A stretch of DNA of 7,758 nucleotides from Bacteroidales bacterium (GCA_028696755.1 JAQVGK010000151.1:1-7758); one strand, 5' to 3'. Positions 1 through 7,217 are shown, numbered from the stretch's first letter. The notes: generated from the letters alone by a model not told the origin. Numbers and translations: made by a program.

Positions 1-940
1 TCCCAAAATATTTTTCATATAACTCGTAGGGCATTCTGATTTTTGGCAACTCAAACGGAATAAAACCAATAGTTATATTTGTTTGTCCCAAACTATAAAC
101 GTAAGCAGTTTCCAGTAAAGAAGGATAATTCCGAGCGATACCTAACAAAACTTTTGTCCAAGATTGCGTTTCTACTTCCATTCCTTCGTCTTTTGTGGTA
201 TTAAATGGATTAAACGAAGCCATCGGATAAGTTGGATCATATGTTTGCTTATTGTATCGGTGCGCAATCCATTGTCCGTTCCAAGTATTGATTTGATTTC
301 CGCGTAACTGTGGTGTTTGATTTAATAGATTCCGGTATAATTGCCAACCCTCGAATAATTCTAAAAGTATTTGCTTGTTATCGAAAAACATAGATAATCC
401 ACTTTGTACTCCGATTCCAAAACCGCTACCAATCCACGATAAATATACATCTTCTTCTTTTATATCTAAATCCATATTTGTAATTTGTCCAGAGGTCGTG
501 GCAGTTAAATCTAATGAAGGAAAACCTATTGCAATACTTGCATCTGCATCATTATTGGAAATTTTATCTTTGAGTTCATCAAGCTTTTCTAATCTTAAAA
601 TATTGTCATTTTTAAGTATTATCTTTATTACTTTCTTTTTATTGTCTGTTTTACTTGTAATTCTATTTTTTCCATAATGCAAGTATGCTTCATTAAAATC
701 ATTATCAATTTTATCTTCCGCACCTAATTTTACCTTTCCAATTTCAATACCATATTCGCCATCATCACTTGTGGTAATTCTTTGAACAAATGGTGAATTA
801 GTTATCCATTGCAGATATTTGCCGTGATTATAAAACATTTCCCAATACACCTCTACGAAAAATTCTTTTGCCGAATAATCTTTCACAAACTTTTCGTTAT
901 AAGCACTTAAAAATGTTCGTCCTATATTTGCTGCTATCAT
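1..940 (-). CDS. Probable Cas8-like large subunit of a type I Cascade (N-terminal 313 residues, runs off left edge)
   Basis: An uninterrupted frame starts at the ATG at 940 and reads 313 codons without a stop to the left edge, so the C-terminus is missing. The start lies 11 bases after the cas3 stop, behind an A/T-only stretch with no Shine-Dalgarno. Near the N-terminus (about residues 27-52) it reads FFVEVYWEMFYNHGKYLQWI followed by TNSPFVQ. Around residues 168-224 come a Gly-rich SWIGSGFGIGVQSG, an FEGWQLYRNLL helix and GNQINTWNGQW. These remind me of Cas8-type large subunits of type I-B-like systems in Bacteroidota, but that is family resemblance from memory, not an alignment. Position supports it: a large cas gene directly after cas3, in an operon that already has cas6 and cas5 but no other effector subunit. 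Known role of Cas8: PAM recognition and recruitment of Cas3 within Cascade. It could instead be another cas-associated protein of unknown function; a Cas7 backbone seems less likely from the N-terminus. Confidence 0.6.
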   Translation of the reverse strand, partial: MIAANIGRTFLSAYNEKFVKDYSAKEFFVEVYWEMFYNHGKYLQWITNSPFVQRITTSDDGEYGIEIGKVKLGAEDKIDNDFNEAYLHYGKNRITSKTDNKKKVIKIILKNDNILRLEKLDELKDKISNNDADASIAIGFPSLDLTATTSGQITNMDLDIKEEDVYLSWIGSGFGIGVQSGLSMFFDNKQILLELFEGWQLYRNLLNQTPQLRGNQINTWNGQWIAHRYNKQTYDPTYPMASFNPFNTTKDEGMEVETQSWTKVLLGIARNYPSLLETAYVYSLGQTNITIGFIPFELPKIRMPYELYEKYFG

Positions 941-951
941 ATTTTTTAATT

Positions 952-3084
952 TTAAAGAAATAGTAATGTTGTATCATAAAATTCAGTTTTTGCAAAATCA
1001 GATAAAAAACCTAATTCTTTATCGTATGCTTTATGCGGGATAATAAACGGTTTTGAACCTGCTTTTGATTTATTCAAATCTCTATACCCGACAGAACGGT
1101 ATGAAACAGGTATTTCCATTTTTGCCTGTTCCGAATAGTTAGCAGTTTCGTAAAAATCTCTGTCATATTCGTCAATACACGCAACAGAATCAATATCAAG
1201 CGTATTGAGCAATGCGGATTTCGGGTTATGCCACAATTCTTTTATCAACCATTGGCCATTATTGAACGAAGTGTTCAAATCAATATTAATGAATTGAATT
1301 TCAGGATATACCGCATCTATCATTTGTTGAATACTTCGTTCTTTCAATAATTCCCGATTTGGAAGAATTTTAAATGTGTTTTGAATAACGTTTAAATTGT
1401 AAGGATTTGCATCGTCTTGTTTGTTTGGCGGTGCTAAAACATAAATTGGTTTATAATGCCCAATAGTTGTTTCATCTCTTTTCCTATTTATTCGCCCAAA
1501 TCGTTGAATTAACGCATCAATCGATGCACATTCCGTTACCATTAAGTCAAAACTAATATCCAAACTGACTTCGACAACCTGAGTAGAAACCACAACACAA
1601 CCATCAACACTATTATTAAATGTAAGCCGCAAATCGGTTTCTAATTTATTTCTGTCTTCTCGTCTAAATCGGCTATGAACAAGCATTTTAGCAACTTTAG
1701 GATACAACTTTTTAATTGTTTGATATAAACTTTGTGCTCTTTTTACACGATTGCAAACAATTAAGATTTTTTGCTTTGCAGTAACTGCTTCATCAATAAC
1801 ATTTTTCAAATCATCAAAAGAATCTACCTTATATATAATATGTCTGTCGAATTTATCCAATTCATTATCAGGTAATTTGACTTCATAAACATTCTGTTTC
1901 CCACCCAATATTTCCAACAAACGATTATATAAAACGCTTGGCATTGTGGCAGTTCCAATATGTAAATGACAATCGAGCGTGCATAATATTTCTACTATTT
2001 TCAAAACAATCGCTTGTGTAGTTTCCGAATAGGTATGAATTTCATCCAAAATAATATCACAACCTTTCAAATCGGCAATCAACGCCTCGTAGCCTTTTGT
2101 AGCAAAAACCAAAGATGCTAATTGGTGAGGAGTCAGCACTTTAACGGATGCGCCGATGTGTCGTTGCAAAACCTTTTCTTCCAATCTGCCATTTTCAAAT
2201 TTTAAACTTGACGATGCGTGAAGTAACCGAACATCAGCGTTTGTGTCTTTTAAATCCTCTTTAATACGCTCATACATAGCATTTATGGAGGCTTGAAAAG
2301 GAAGAGTGTAAAAAACTCGTTCTTTGCAGCGACGAATCAAAAAATCAGTTTTTCCCGCTCCTGTCGGTGCCGTTACCAATGTGTGAATTCGGTTGTCGTC
2401 TGTCGAAATTAGAGACAAAGGATATATATTGCTTTTGCGAGAATGGTAATATTGCAAATCAGGTACAATAAACAATCTGCTCGCTAAATCTCCCAATTTC
2501 CCTTCCAAAGCAGATGCCAAATGATCGGCAGCAATCAACACGCCTTTCCATTCGGAAAAGCCATATTGCCGCGATTCACAAAAATCTACAGTCTCCCAAA
2601 AATTAATTTCTGCTTGTTGTCTGGTTATTAGTTTAGTTTCTATTTCTAATTCGTTTAATATAAACAAGGCATCATCAGCCCAATTTTCAAAATCTGTTAA
2701 ATGAATGTCAAGAAATTTCGGGTCATTTCCCACCAAATCCAAAATGCCTTTCCCTCCGGTATCTTGATAAATAGATTTATGGTGTGCCACAATCATTTCA
2801 ATAATAGGAAACTTTTCTTCCTCTTCCAACAAAGACAAGAAAAACAGCGAGGCAATTTCGTGTCTGAAAATAAAATCGGGAGGTCTTTGCCAACCTTTTC
2901 TTAATGTTTGTTGAAAAAGTGTACTGGCTTTTCCAATATCGTGAAATATTGCGCCTTTATAAGCAATCTTCTCATCTAAACCAAGATTTTTTGCCACAAT
3001 TACAGCCAATTGAGCCACTTCTTTCAGATGTTGTGAAAGTAATGTTCCTACGCTTTTTGCTAATATTTCATTTGTATTTTTCAT
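952..3084 (-). CDS. cas3: CRISPR-associated helicase-nuclease Cas3 (HD domain fused to SF2 DExH helicase)
   Basis: The 710-residue protein carries both halves of a full Cas3, which is recruited by target-bound Cascade to unwind and degrade DNA. The HD nuclease occupies about residues 1-200: HDIGKA with H48-D49, H75 in RHE, H101-H102 in AHHKS, and D187 in AADHLAS, all plausible metal ligands. The helicase follows: Walker A APTGAGKT at 239-246, DEIH Walker B at 347-350, GTATMP (motif III) at 377-382, a motif V region STQVVEVSLDISFD at 500-513, and QRFGRINR (motif VI) at 527-534. A C-terminal domain follows to residue 710. Every motif is intact, with no frameshift, so the protein is predicted active. 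The ATG at 3084 lies 3 bases after the cas5 stop, indicating translational coupling. The HD-helicase order is the usual one and not a split Cas3'/Cas3'' pair. Confidence 0.96.
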   Translation of the reverse strand: MKNTNEILAKSVGTLLSQHLKEVAQLAVIVAKNLGLDEKIAYKGAIFHDIGKASTLFQQTLRKGWQRPPDFIFRHEIASLFFLSLLEEEEKFPIIEMIVAHHKSIYQDTGGKGILDLVGNDPKFLDIHLTDFENWADDALFILNELEIETKLITRQQAEINFWETVDFCESRQYGFSEWKGVLIAADHLASALEGKLGDLASRLFIVPDLQYYHSRKSNIYPLSLISTDDNRIHTLVTAPTGAGKTDFLIRRCKERVFYTLPFQASINAMYERIKEDLKDTNADVRLLHASSSLKFENGRLEEKVLQRHIGASVKVLTPHQLASLVFATKGYEALIADLKGCDIILDEIHTYSETTQAIVLKIVEILCTLDCHLHIGTATMPSVLYNRLLEILGGKQNVYEVKLPDNELDKFDRHIIYKVDSFDDLKNVIDEAVTAKQKILIVCNRVKRAQSLYQTIKKLYPKVAKMLVHSRFRREDRNKLETDLRLTFNNSVDGCVVVSTQVVEVSLDISFDLMVTECASIDALIQRFGRINRKRDETTIGHYKPIYVLAPPNKQDDANPYNLNVIQNTFKILPNRELLKERSIQQMIDAVYPEIQFINIDLNTSFNNGQWLIKELWHNPKSALLNTLDIDSVACIDEYDRDFYETANYSEQAKMEIPVSYRSVGYRDLNKSKAGSKPFIIPHKAYDKELGFLSDFAKTEFYDTTLLFL

Positions 3085-3087
3085 TAT

Positions 3088-3660
3088 TTACATTCCAATA
3101 ACAGGTTTTCCGGTAATTTCGAGCCAACCATACATTGGTTTTGCATCATCAAAACGGTTAAAGCCCACTAAAAAGGAATTTTCTGTTTTACCAAAACGAA
3201 GTTCAAAACCATTAATCTGATTGAAATCCAATTCTTCCATTGACTCAATAATTCCACTCGGCAGCAAAACATCTTCGTTCCTACACAAGCAAATATGTTG
3301 GGTTAAGGCTCTTTGAGCATCATTTTCATTGCAAAAAGCCAACAGTAAAACAGGATTTAACATAACTCCACGCTCCAAAATAGATTGATTACGGACCATT
3401 GTTTTAGTTTGACGTTTGTTTTCCCAACCTCTACTTTGGGTTTGCTCCTGTTGTATATTTACAGAGGTATAAACTAATTTATGGCGAACAATTTTTGATA
3501 TCTTTCCATTGCCGGACAATAATTCAGGGAATAATTTCTTTTCTATACCTTCAACAATTGAAGGGGTAAGAAATTGTTGACTAAATGTTTTACTGTCTCT
3601 TACCGCTGTCCAAGGTTTTATAAAACCAAATGGACCTGAATATTTTACTACATAATACAT
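3088..3660 (-). CDS. cas5: Short Cas5-like Cascade subunit
   Basis: The protein has 190 residues from the ATG at 3660. A frame two codons longer would need a TTG at 3666, and the ATG gives a cleaner fit 9 bases after the cas6 stop. The N-terminus (YYVVKYSGPFGFIKPWTAVR, then FSQQFLTPSIVEGIEKKLF at about 26-44) follows the Cas5 pattern: a first beta-strand, a loop, then a TPS..GI helix as in Cas5 RAMP proteins. A central Arg/Lys-rich stretch ending in RNQSILERGV (about 90-99) resembles the QRNTLFLRDV-type strand of Cas5c/Cas5d, recalled from the family. Cas5 holds the 5' handle of crRNA and contacts the large subunit. It is shorter than many Cas5 proteins (about 210-250 residues). Because a cas6 is present, it probably does not process crRNA itself. 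The operon position between cas6 and cas3 supports the call; exact subtype is uncertain. Confidence 0.72.
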   Translation of the reverse strand: MYYVVKYSGPFGFIKPWTAVRDSKTFSQQFLTPSIVEGIEKKLFPELLSGNGKISKIVRHKLVYTSVNIQQEQTQSRGWENKRQTKTMVRNQSILERGVMLNPVLLLAFCNENDAQRALTQHICLCRNEDVLLPSGIIESMEELDFNQINGFELRFGKTENSFLVGFNRFDDAKPMYGWLEITGKPVIGM

Positions 3661-3669
3661 AACCAATAA

Positions 3670-4326
3670 CTATTTAATTGCTCCAAAACCAATTCCGGTT
3701 GAGTTTCCTAATCCAACATTCCAAGCAAATTGTTTGATATTATTACTGCCTTCTATTAACACTGGACACCAATTTGCTTTGTTCTCAATTCCATTATAAG
3801 AGATTTTCTTTGTACGTGCTACTCTGGCGTTTTTTTCAAATTTAATGCTAAAGTTTTCTATTATTAAACCCGCTAATTTTAATTTGTTTTGCATCGTTTC
3901 ACTTAAGAATTGGTCTGCCTCAGGGTCGTCAAATAAAACATGCTTAACTGTATCATTAATTTTACGTTTTATGAAAATGGGACTCGCTGGAAAAAACAAA
4001 GATCTATCATTTAAAAATGGATCATCTTCTATATTTATATCATCTACTTGCAAATCGTTAAACATAGCTGGGTCTTTTCTTACACCATTAATAATACGTT
4101 TAATAAATTGTGGATCAAAAGAGCTAATAAAAAATCCTGCGCCTTTTTCAAACAACAATCCGTTATTATAAGTTGTTGCACCTTCAAGCCTTGAAAAAGA
4201 ATATAAGGACAATTTACCGTGCTCATCATTCAATCCTAACCATTTGTGAATTGTACCAACTAAAAGATGTTGGTGATCAAATGGTAATTGTACTCTTTTG
4301 TTATTCGTTCTTAAATGTATTCTCAT
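3670..4326 (-). CDS. cas6: CRISPR pre-crRNA endoribonuclease Cas6
   Basis: The 218-residue RAMP protein ends in the Gly-rich loop typical of Cas6, GLGNSTGIGFGAIK at residues 205-218, which in the family contacts the repeat RNA. Histidines that could serve in cleavage cluster near the N-terminus in FDHQHLLVGTIHKWLG (H18, H20, H27). Cas6 cuts the repeat in the long pre-crRNA and delivers crRNAs to Cascade. I chose the ATG at 4326, which gives the typical start MRIHLRTNN and sits 16 bases after the HIRAN stop. A frame extending to 4356 would add ten residues (MKKSRKKFIF) and overlap the HIRAN gene by 14 bases; I think that extension is not translated. The next gene, cas5, starts 9 bases downstream. 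The sequence looks intact. The catalytic residue is inferred, not proven. Confidence 0.9.
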   Translation of the reverse strand: MRIHLRTNNKRVQLPFDHQHLLVGTIHKWLGLNDEHGKLSLYSFSRLEGATTYNNGLLFEKGAGFFISSFDPQFIKRIINGVRKDPAMFNDLQVDDINIEDDPFLNDRSLFFPASPIFIKRKINDTVKHVLFDDPEADQFLSETMQNKLKLAGLIIENFSIKFEKNARVARTKKISYNGIENKANWCPVLIEGSNNIKQFAWNVGLGNSTGIGFGAIK

Positions 4327-4342
4327 AAATATAAATTTTTTT

Positions 4343-4663
4343 CTACTTTTTTTCAACCACCCTTACCAATACACCAATTTGTTCTTCGGGGTGTGCATCT
4401 GCATTTACCTTATTAATATTTATCTCAAAAATATCGACATAACCGCTATTTATCAAAATGCTTATTTCTTTGTTCGACTCCTTTGGGATATATCCCAACT
4501 TCACATCCTTGTAAAATATTGCAATCGCGTTTGCATCATACCTGTTATCTGCTTCAGCCTTAATATTAAGTTTTGTCCCTATTTTTAAATCTTGAAACAC
4601 ATCAACTCCGTCGCAATATGTAAATCCTGCAATATTAAAATGCTTAAAATACCTGTTTTTCAT
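4343..4663 (-). CDS. Stand-alone HIRAN-domain protein at head of cas operon
   Basis: The 106-residue protein is almost entirely one HIRAN domain: FNIAGFTYCDGVDVFQDLKI opens it at about 9-28, followed by an EADNRYDANAIAI block (N40, D43, N45, A46) and KLGYIPKESNKEI at about 55-67. The block [EP]xxNxxDxNAIxV and the GYIP strand are the family hallmarks. In the HLTF/Rad5 helicases this OB-like domain binds the 3' end of single-stranded DNA; short stand-alone bacterial copies exist and their roles are mostly unknown. There is no helicase, nuclease or membrane segment attached. It starts 72 bases after the WYL gene and precedes cas6 by 16 bases, so it is the first gene of the cas transcript. It may sense ssDNA ends made during interference or be a regulator partner; both ideas are inference. 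Confidence 0.88.
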   Translation of the reverse strand: MKNRYFKHFNIAGFTYCDGVDVFQDLKIGTKLNIKAEADNRYDANAIAIFYKDVKLGYIPKESNKEISILINSGYVDIFEININKVNADAHPEEQIGVLVRVVEKK

Positions 4664-4684
4664 AGCTTAATTATTTTTTAACGC

Positions 4685-4721
4685 TACAAAGAAAATGCGC
4701 CATTTTGTCAACTTGTGTCAA
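4685..4721 (-). promoter_or_regulatory. Candidate operator/promoter of the HIRAN-cas operon (palindrome plus 10-base direct repeat)
   Basis: The 72-base gap between the WYL and HIRAN genes holds a perfect inverted repeat AAAATG-CGC-CATTTT at 4692-4706. Next to it are two copies of TGTCAA at 4706-4711 and 4716-4721 (TTGACA on the transcribed strand), exactly 10 bases (one helical turn) apart. On the minus strand TTTCTTTG (4688-4695) is a near match to the Bacteroidota -7 box TAnnTTTG; no well-spaced -33 box is clear. The arrangement suggests a regulator site overlapping the cas promoter, with the WYL protein the obvious candidate. In AT-rich DNA a six-base arm can occur by chance. Confidence 0.35.
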
Positions 4722-4735
4722 TCAAAAATTTTTAT

Positions 4736-5629
4736 TCAAAAATTCTTGATTTTATTTTCTATAAAAAGTTCAAATTCTATAGAGTCAATAATTTTTATTT
4801 CGTCATACAATCCAATTACAAAGCGACCAATCCCTTCATAAGAGCACACATTTGTATCAAGCATCCATTCCGAATTGTCAATTTTTGAGATGTCACGTTC
4901 CGCCAGTGGATATTCTTCAACAAGTAAACTCATTGCCCTCACACTAAGTTTAAGTTTTACACTCATCTGCACATAACTGCTAATCCTAAAAATATCGATA
5001 AACCCAGTTTTGTGTTTTTGTTCGTGCTGCCAATTTTGCGAACAAAGACTAATATCACCAATTCTTGACACCTTAAACAATTTATTTTGTCCTGACTCTG
5101 GCTCAAAGGCCCAAATTTGAATGTAATTTGTTGTAAAAGCAAATGCTTCCACAATTCTGTCGCTTGTACTATTACTATTTGCCGAATTGTAATTTAATAG
5201 ACAAATCTGCTTTTTTTCTTCGATCGCTTCAGAAATTTTGTTAATGTTGTCTGCATTTTTTCCCTTGACAACTGTTTCGGCTAGAATTTTATAATCGTAA
5301 ACAGTACCAAGCTTTCTCTTCAAATTCTGCTTCAATAAATTATTTTCATCAATACTATCGATTGCCTTTTTAAGAATATGCGATTCCTCTTCGTTAAAGT
5401 GCAACAGATTTGCAATATCTTTAAACTGTGGCGACGATTTATCTAGTTTATAAATATCTCCTTTGTTTTTAATCACAAATCCAGCATCACGAAAAGTTTC
5501 TATGTAACGGTAAACTGTTCGTTCCGAAATATTTAACCTCTCAGATAATTGTGCTATGGAATAATTAATATTACCAGTTAGCAACTTCATCAAACGTAGT
5601 AACCGCTCTAGTTTTGGCTGATCTGTCAT
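4736..5629 (-). CDS. WYL-domain transcriptional regulator with N-terminal HTH (DeoR/YafY-like)
   Basis: The 297-residue protein has the three-part layout of YafY-like regulators. Residues 5-62 form a winged HTH of HTH_11 type, with recognition helix ISERTVYRYIETF at 34-46 and wing GFVIKNKGDIYKL. Residues about 130-195 form the WYL domain, recognisable from the NYIQIWAFEPESGQNKLFKVSRI block at 168-190, where the nominal W-Y-L is not literal. Residues about 220-297 match the C-terminal WCX extension. WYL domains bind ligands, often nucleic acid or nucleotides, and WYL proteins are known neighbours and regulators of CRISPR-Cas and other defence loci. The ATG at 5629 fits the start. It lies 72 bases upstream of the HIRAN gene on the same strand, so it may control the cas operon and itself through the repeats noted at 4692-4721 and 5661-5676. 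Repressor versus activator cannot be told from the sequence. Confidence 0.92.
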   Translation of the reverse strand: MTDQPKLERLLRLMKLLTGNINYSIAQLSERLNISERTVYRYIETFRDAGFVIKNKGDIYKLDKSSPQFKDIANLLHFNEEESHILKKAIDSIDENNLLKQNLKRKLGTVYDYKILAETVVKGKNADNINKISEAIEEKKQICLLNYNSANSNSTSDRIVEAFAFTTNYIQIWAFEPESGQNKLFKVSRIGDISLCSQNWQHEQKHKTGFIDIFRISSYVQMSVKLKLSVRAMSLLVEEYPLAERDISKIDNSEWMLDTNVCSYEGIGRFVIGLYDEIKIIDSIEFELFIENKIKNF

Positions 5630-5660
5630 AATAATTTGGCATTAAAACTTGAATAATTTC

Positions 5661-5697
5661 TTTGTAAATATACAAATTTTAGCTCTATCAACACAAA
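5661..5697 (-). promoter_or_regulatory. Candidate promoter and palindromic operator of the WYL gene
   Basis: Upstream of the WYL start lies a perfect inverted repeat TTTGTA-AATA-TACAAA at 5661-5676. Read on the minus strand, TATATTTA (5672-5665) is a 7-of-8 match to the Bacteroidota -7 box TAnnTTTG, and TTTG (5697-5694) sits 21 bases upstream as a possible -33 box. The palindrome would cover the -7 box, a geometry expected of autorepression. The leader to the ATG at 5629 would be about 30 bases. The TTTGTA half-site also occurs once at 4690-4685, upstream of the HIRAN gene. Confidence 0.38.
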
Positions 5698-5785
5698 TTA
5701 CTTCCAAATTTTAAAGATCCTTCACAAATCATCATGTCATCACTCTAAAACCAACTATCTAACTCTCCCGTTTCAATTTTTTTTG

Positions 5786-5793
5786 TATTTTTG
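5786..5793 (+). promoter_or_regulatory. Bacteroidota-type -7 box of the peptidase gene
   Basis: TATTTTTG is an exact match to TAnnTTTG and ends 14 bases before the ATG at 5808. A TTTG -33 box at the usual 19-21-base distance is not evident. The implied transcript leader is only about 7-9 bases, which is short, so this could be one of two promoters or a chance match in an AT-rich stretch. Confidence 0.4.
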
Positions 5794-5807
5794 CAAAAAA
5801 CTTATTC

Positions 5808-7205
5808 ATGAAAAAGTTCATTTTTGCTTTAATTATTTTATTTCCGTTTGCATTTACTGTTTCTGCTCAGAATGGAAATCTTGACAATCAAACAATCAAA
5901 TCGCTGCGAGAAAATTACAGCAAACAATCTAACGAAGACATTGCCATTCGTAATGCACTCACAAACAACGACATTAAAAATCTTGCAGTAAATCGTGATG
6001 TAATAGGCAAAGCCGACCACGATTTTAAATATAAGGTAAAAGTTTCGGGCATTACCGATCAAAAAAGCTCGGGGCGCTGCTGGATGTTTACTGGACTGAA
6101 CACTTTGCGACCACTTATTATTAATAGTCAGAAACTTTCAGGTTTTGAGTTTTCGACAAACTACCTATATTTTTGGGATTTGCTCGAAAAATCAAATTTA
6201 TTTCTCGAAGGTGTTTTAAAATATTCCGATCGTGAAATGACTGATCAAACTGTGGATTGGTTTTTCAAAAATCCGATTGGCGATGGAGGTGTTTGGAATT
6301 CATTTGCTAATATTACAGCAAAATATGGGGTTGTTCCAAAAACTGTAATGCCCGAAACATATCATTCGGAAAATACTGGTTGGATAAACAATATTTTAAG
6401 TAGCAAATTACGAGAATATGGATTAAAACTTCGCGAATTAAAGTCGAAAAAGGCTTCCGACAGTGAAATTTCAAAAGTTAAATTCGAGATGATCTCCGAA
6501 ATCTATCGCATTCTAGTTTTGTTTCTTGGTGAGCCACCAGCACAGTTTACATACCGCTTTGTTGATAAGGAAGGAAAAATCGGTGAATATAAAACATACA
6601 CCCCACAAAGTTTTTTTACCGAAATGTTTCCAGAATACAAAGCCGATGACTATGTAATGTTAATGAATGATCCTTCTCGAGAATATTATAAGGTGTATGA
6701 GATTGAGTATGATCGCAATGTTCTCGAAGGTAAAAACTGGAAATATTTAAACCTACCATCTAACGAAATAAAAGTATTTGCACTTTCTTCAATAAAAAAC
6801 AACGAAGCTATGTATGCATCATGTGATGTAGGTAAGCAACTGTCTAAGACTGATGGAACAATGGATGTAAACAATTATGATTTTGCATCACTTCTGGGGA
6901 CAGAATTCGGCATGGACAAAGCTGACAGGATTAAAACATACGATAGTGGATCGTCTCACGCAATGCTTTTAATGGCTTGCGATACTGATTCCGACGACAA
7001 ACCTGTGAAATGGCAATTCGAAAACTCTTGGGGTTCGGCATACGGGCATAATGGTTACCTAACTTTTACCGATGAATGGTTTAACGAATATATGTTCCGT
7101 GTAGTGGTTAACAAAAAGTATCTGGATGTAAATACATTGAAGCTGCTCGAACAGAAATCAATTATGCTTCCTCCTTGGGATCCAATGTTCATTTCTGACA
7201 ATTAA
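5808..7205 (+). CDS. Exported C1B cysteine peptidase (bleomycin hydrolase / aminopeptidase C family)
   Basis: The 465-residue protein is a papain-fold peptidase of the PepC/bleomycin hydrolase family. The catalytic set is complete: Q85 and C91 in DQKSSGRCWMFTGLNTLRP, H384 in SGSSHAMLLM, and N406 in FENSWGSAYGHNGY. The family's VWNSFANITAKYGVVPKTVMPE block is at about 162-183, and the C-terminus ends PPWDPM plus five residues, close to the family's PWDPM tail that lies in the active site and trims peptides as an aminopeptidase. Unlike classic cytosolic PepC, residues 1-20 form a clear signal peptide (MKKFIF, a hydrophobic core, then VSA before Q21), so the enzyme is predicted to be exported, probably to the periplasm. 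A signal peptidase I site after A20 fits; there is no lipobox cysteine. Likely role: peptide breakdown for nutrition. It is read away from the cas operon and is followed after 12 bases by an asparagine synthetase gene. Confidence 0.93.
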   Translation: MKKFIFALIILFPFAFTVSAQNGNLDNQTIKSLRENYSKQSNEDIAIRNALTNNDIKNLAVNRDVIGKADHDFKYKVKVSGITDQKSSGRCWMFTGLNTLRPLIINSQKLSGFEFSTNYLYFWDLLEKSNLFLEGVLKYSDREMTDQTVDWFFKNPIGDGGVWNSFANITAKYGVVPKTVMPETYHSENTGWINNILSSKLREYGLKLRELKSKKASDSEISKVKFEMISEIYRILVLFLGEPPAQFTYRFVDKEGKIGEYKTYTPQSFFTEMFPEYKADDYVMLMNDPSREYYKVYEIEYDRNVLEGKNWKYLNLPSNEIKVFALSSIKNNEAMYASCDVGKQLSKTDGTMDVNNYDFASLLGTEFGMDKADRIKTYDSGSSHAMLLMACDTDSDDKPVKWQFENSWGSAYGHNGYLTFTDEWFNEYMFRVVVNKKYLDVNTLKLLEQKSIMLPPWDPMFISDN

Positions 7206-7217
7206 CCATCTTAGTTT

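Noticed and set aside
375..677. Plus-strand 100-residue open frame with a hydrophobic end
   Set aside because: It lies opposite the continuous minus-strand Cas8-like frame; its Ser/Leu/Phe-rich composition is what the antisense of an AT-rich gene gives.
2701..3101. Two plus-strand open frames (67 and 65 residues)
   Set aside because: Both are antisense to the intact HD domain of Cas3 and resemble no family.
3661..3666. TTG start two codons upstream for Cas5
   Set aside because: An ATG follows immediately and the family-like sequence begins there.
3845..4171. Plus-strand 108-residue frame
   Set aside because: Antisense to Cas6, with no recognisable domain.
4327..4356. Longer Cas6 start at 4356
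   Set aside because: It would overlap the HIRAN stop and add a Lys-rich tail absent from typical Cas6; the ATG at 4326 is better placed.
4298..4588. Plus-strand frame with hydrophobic, membrane-like stretches
   Set aside because: Antisense to the HIRAN gene and the cas6 start; the hydrophobicity follows from the complementary AT-rich codons.
4720..4751. AATCAA...TTGATT inverted repeat at the WYL stop, as a terminator
   Set aside because: The stem is only six A/T-rich pairs with a 20-base loop and no GC stem, so it is weak support for a terminator.
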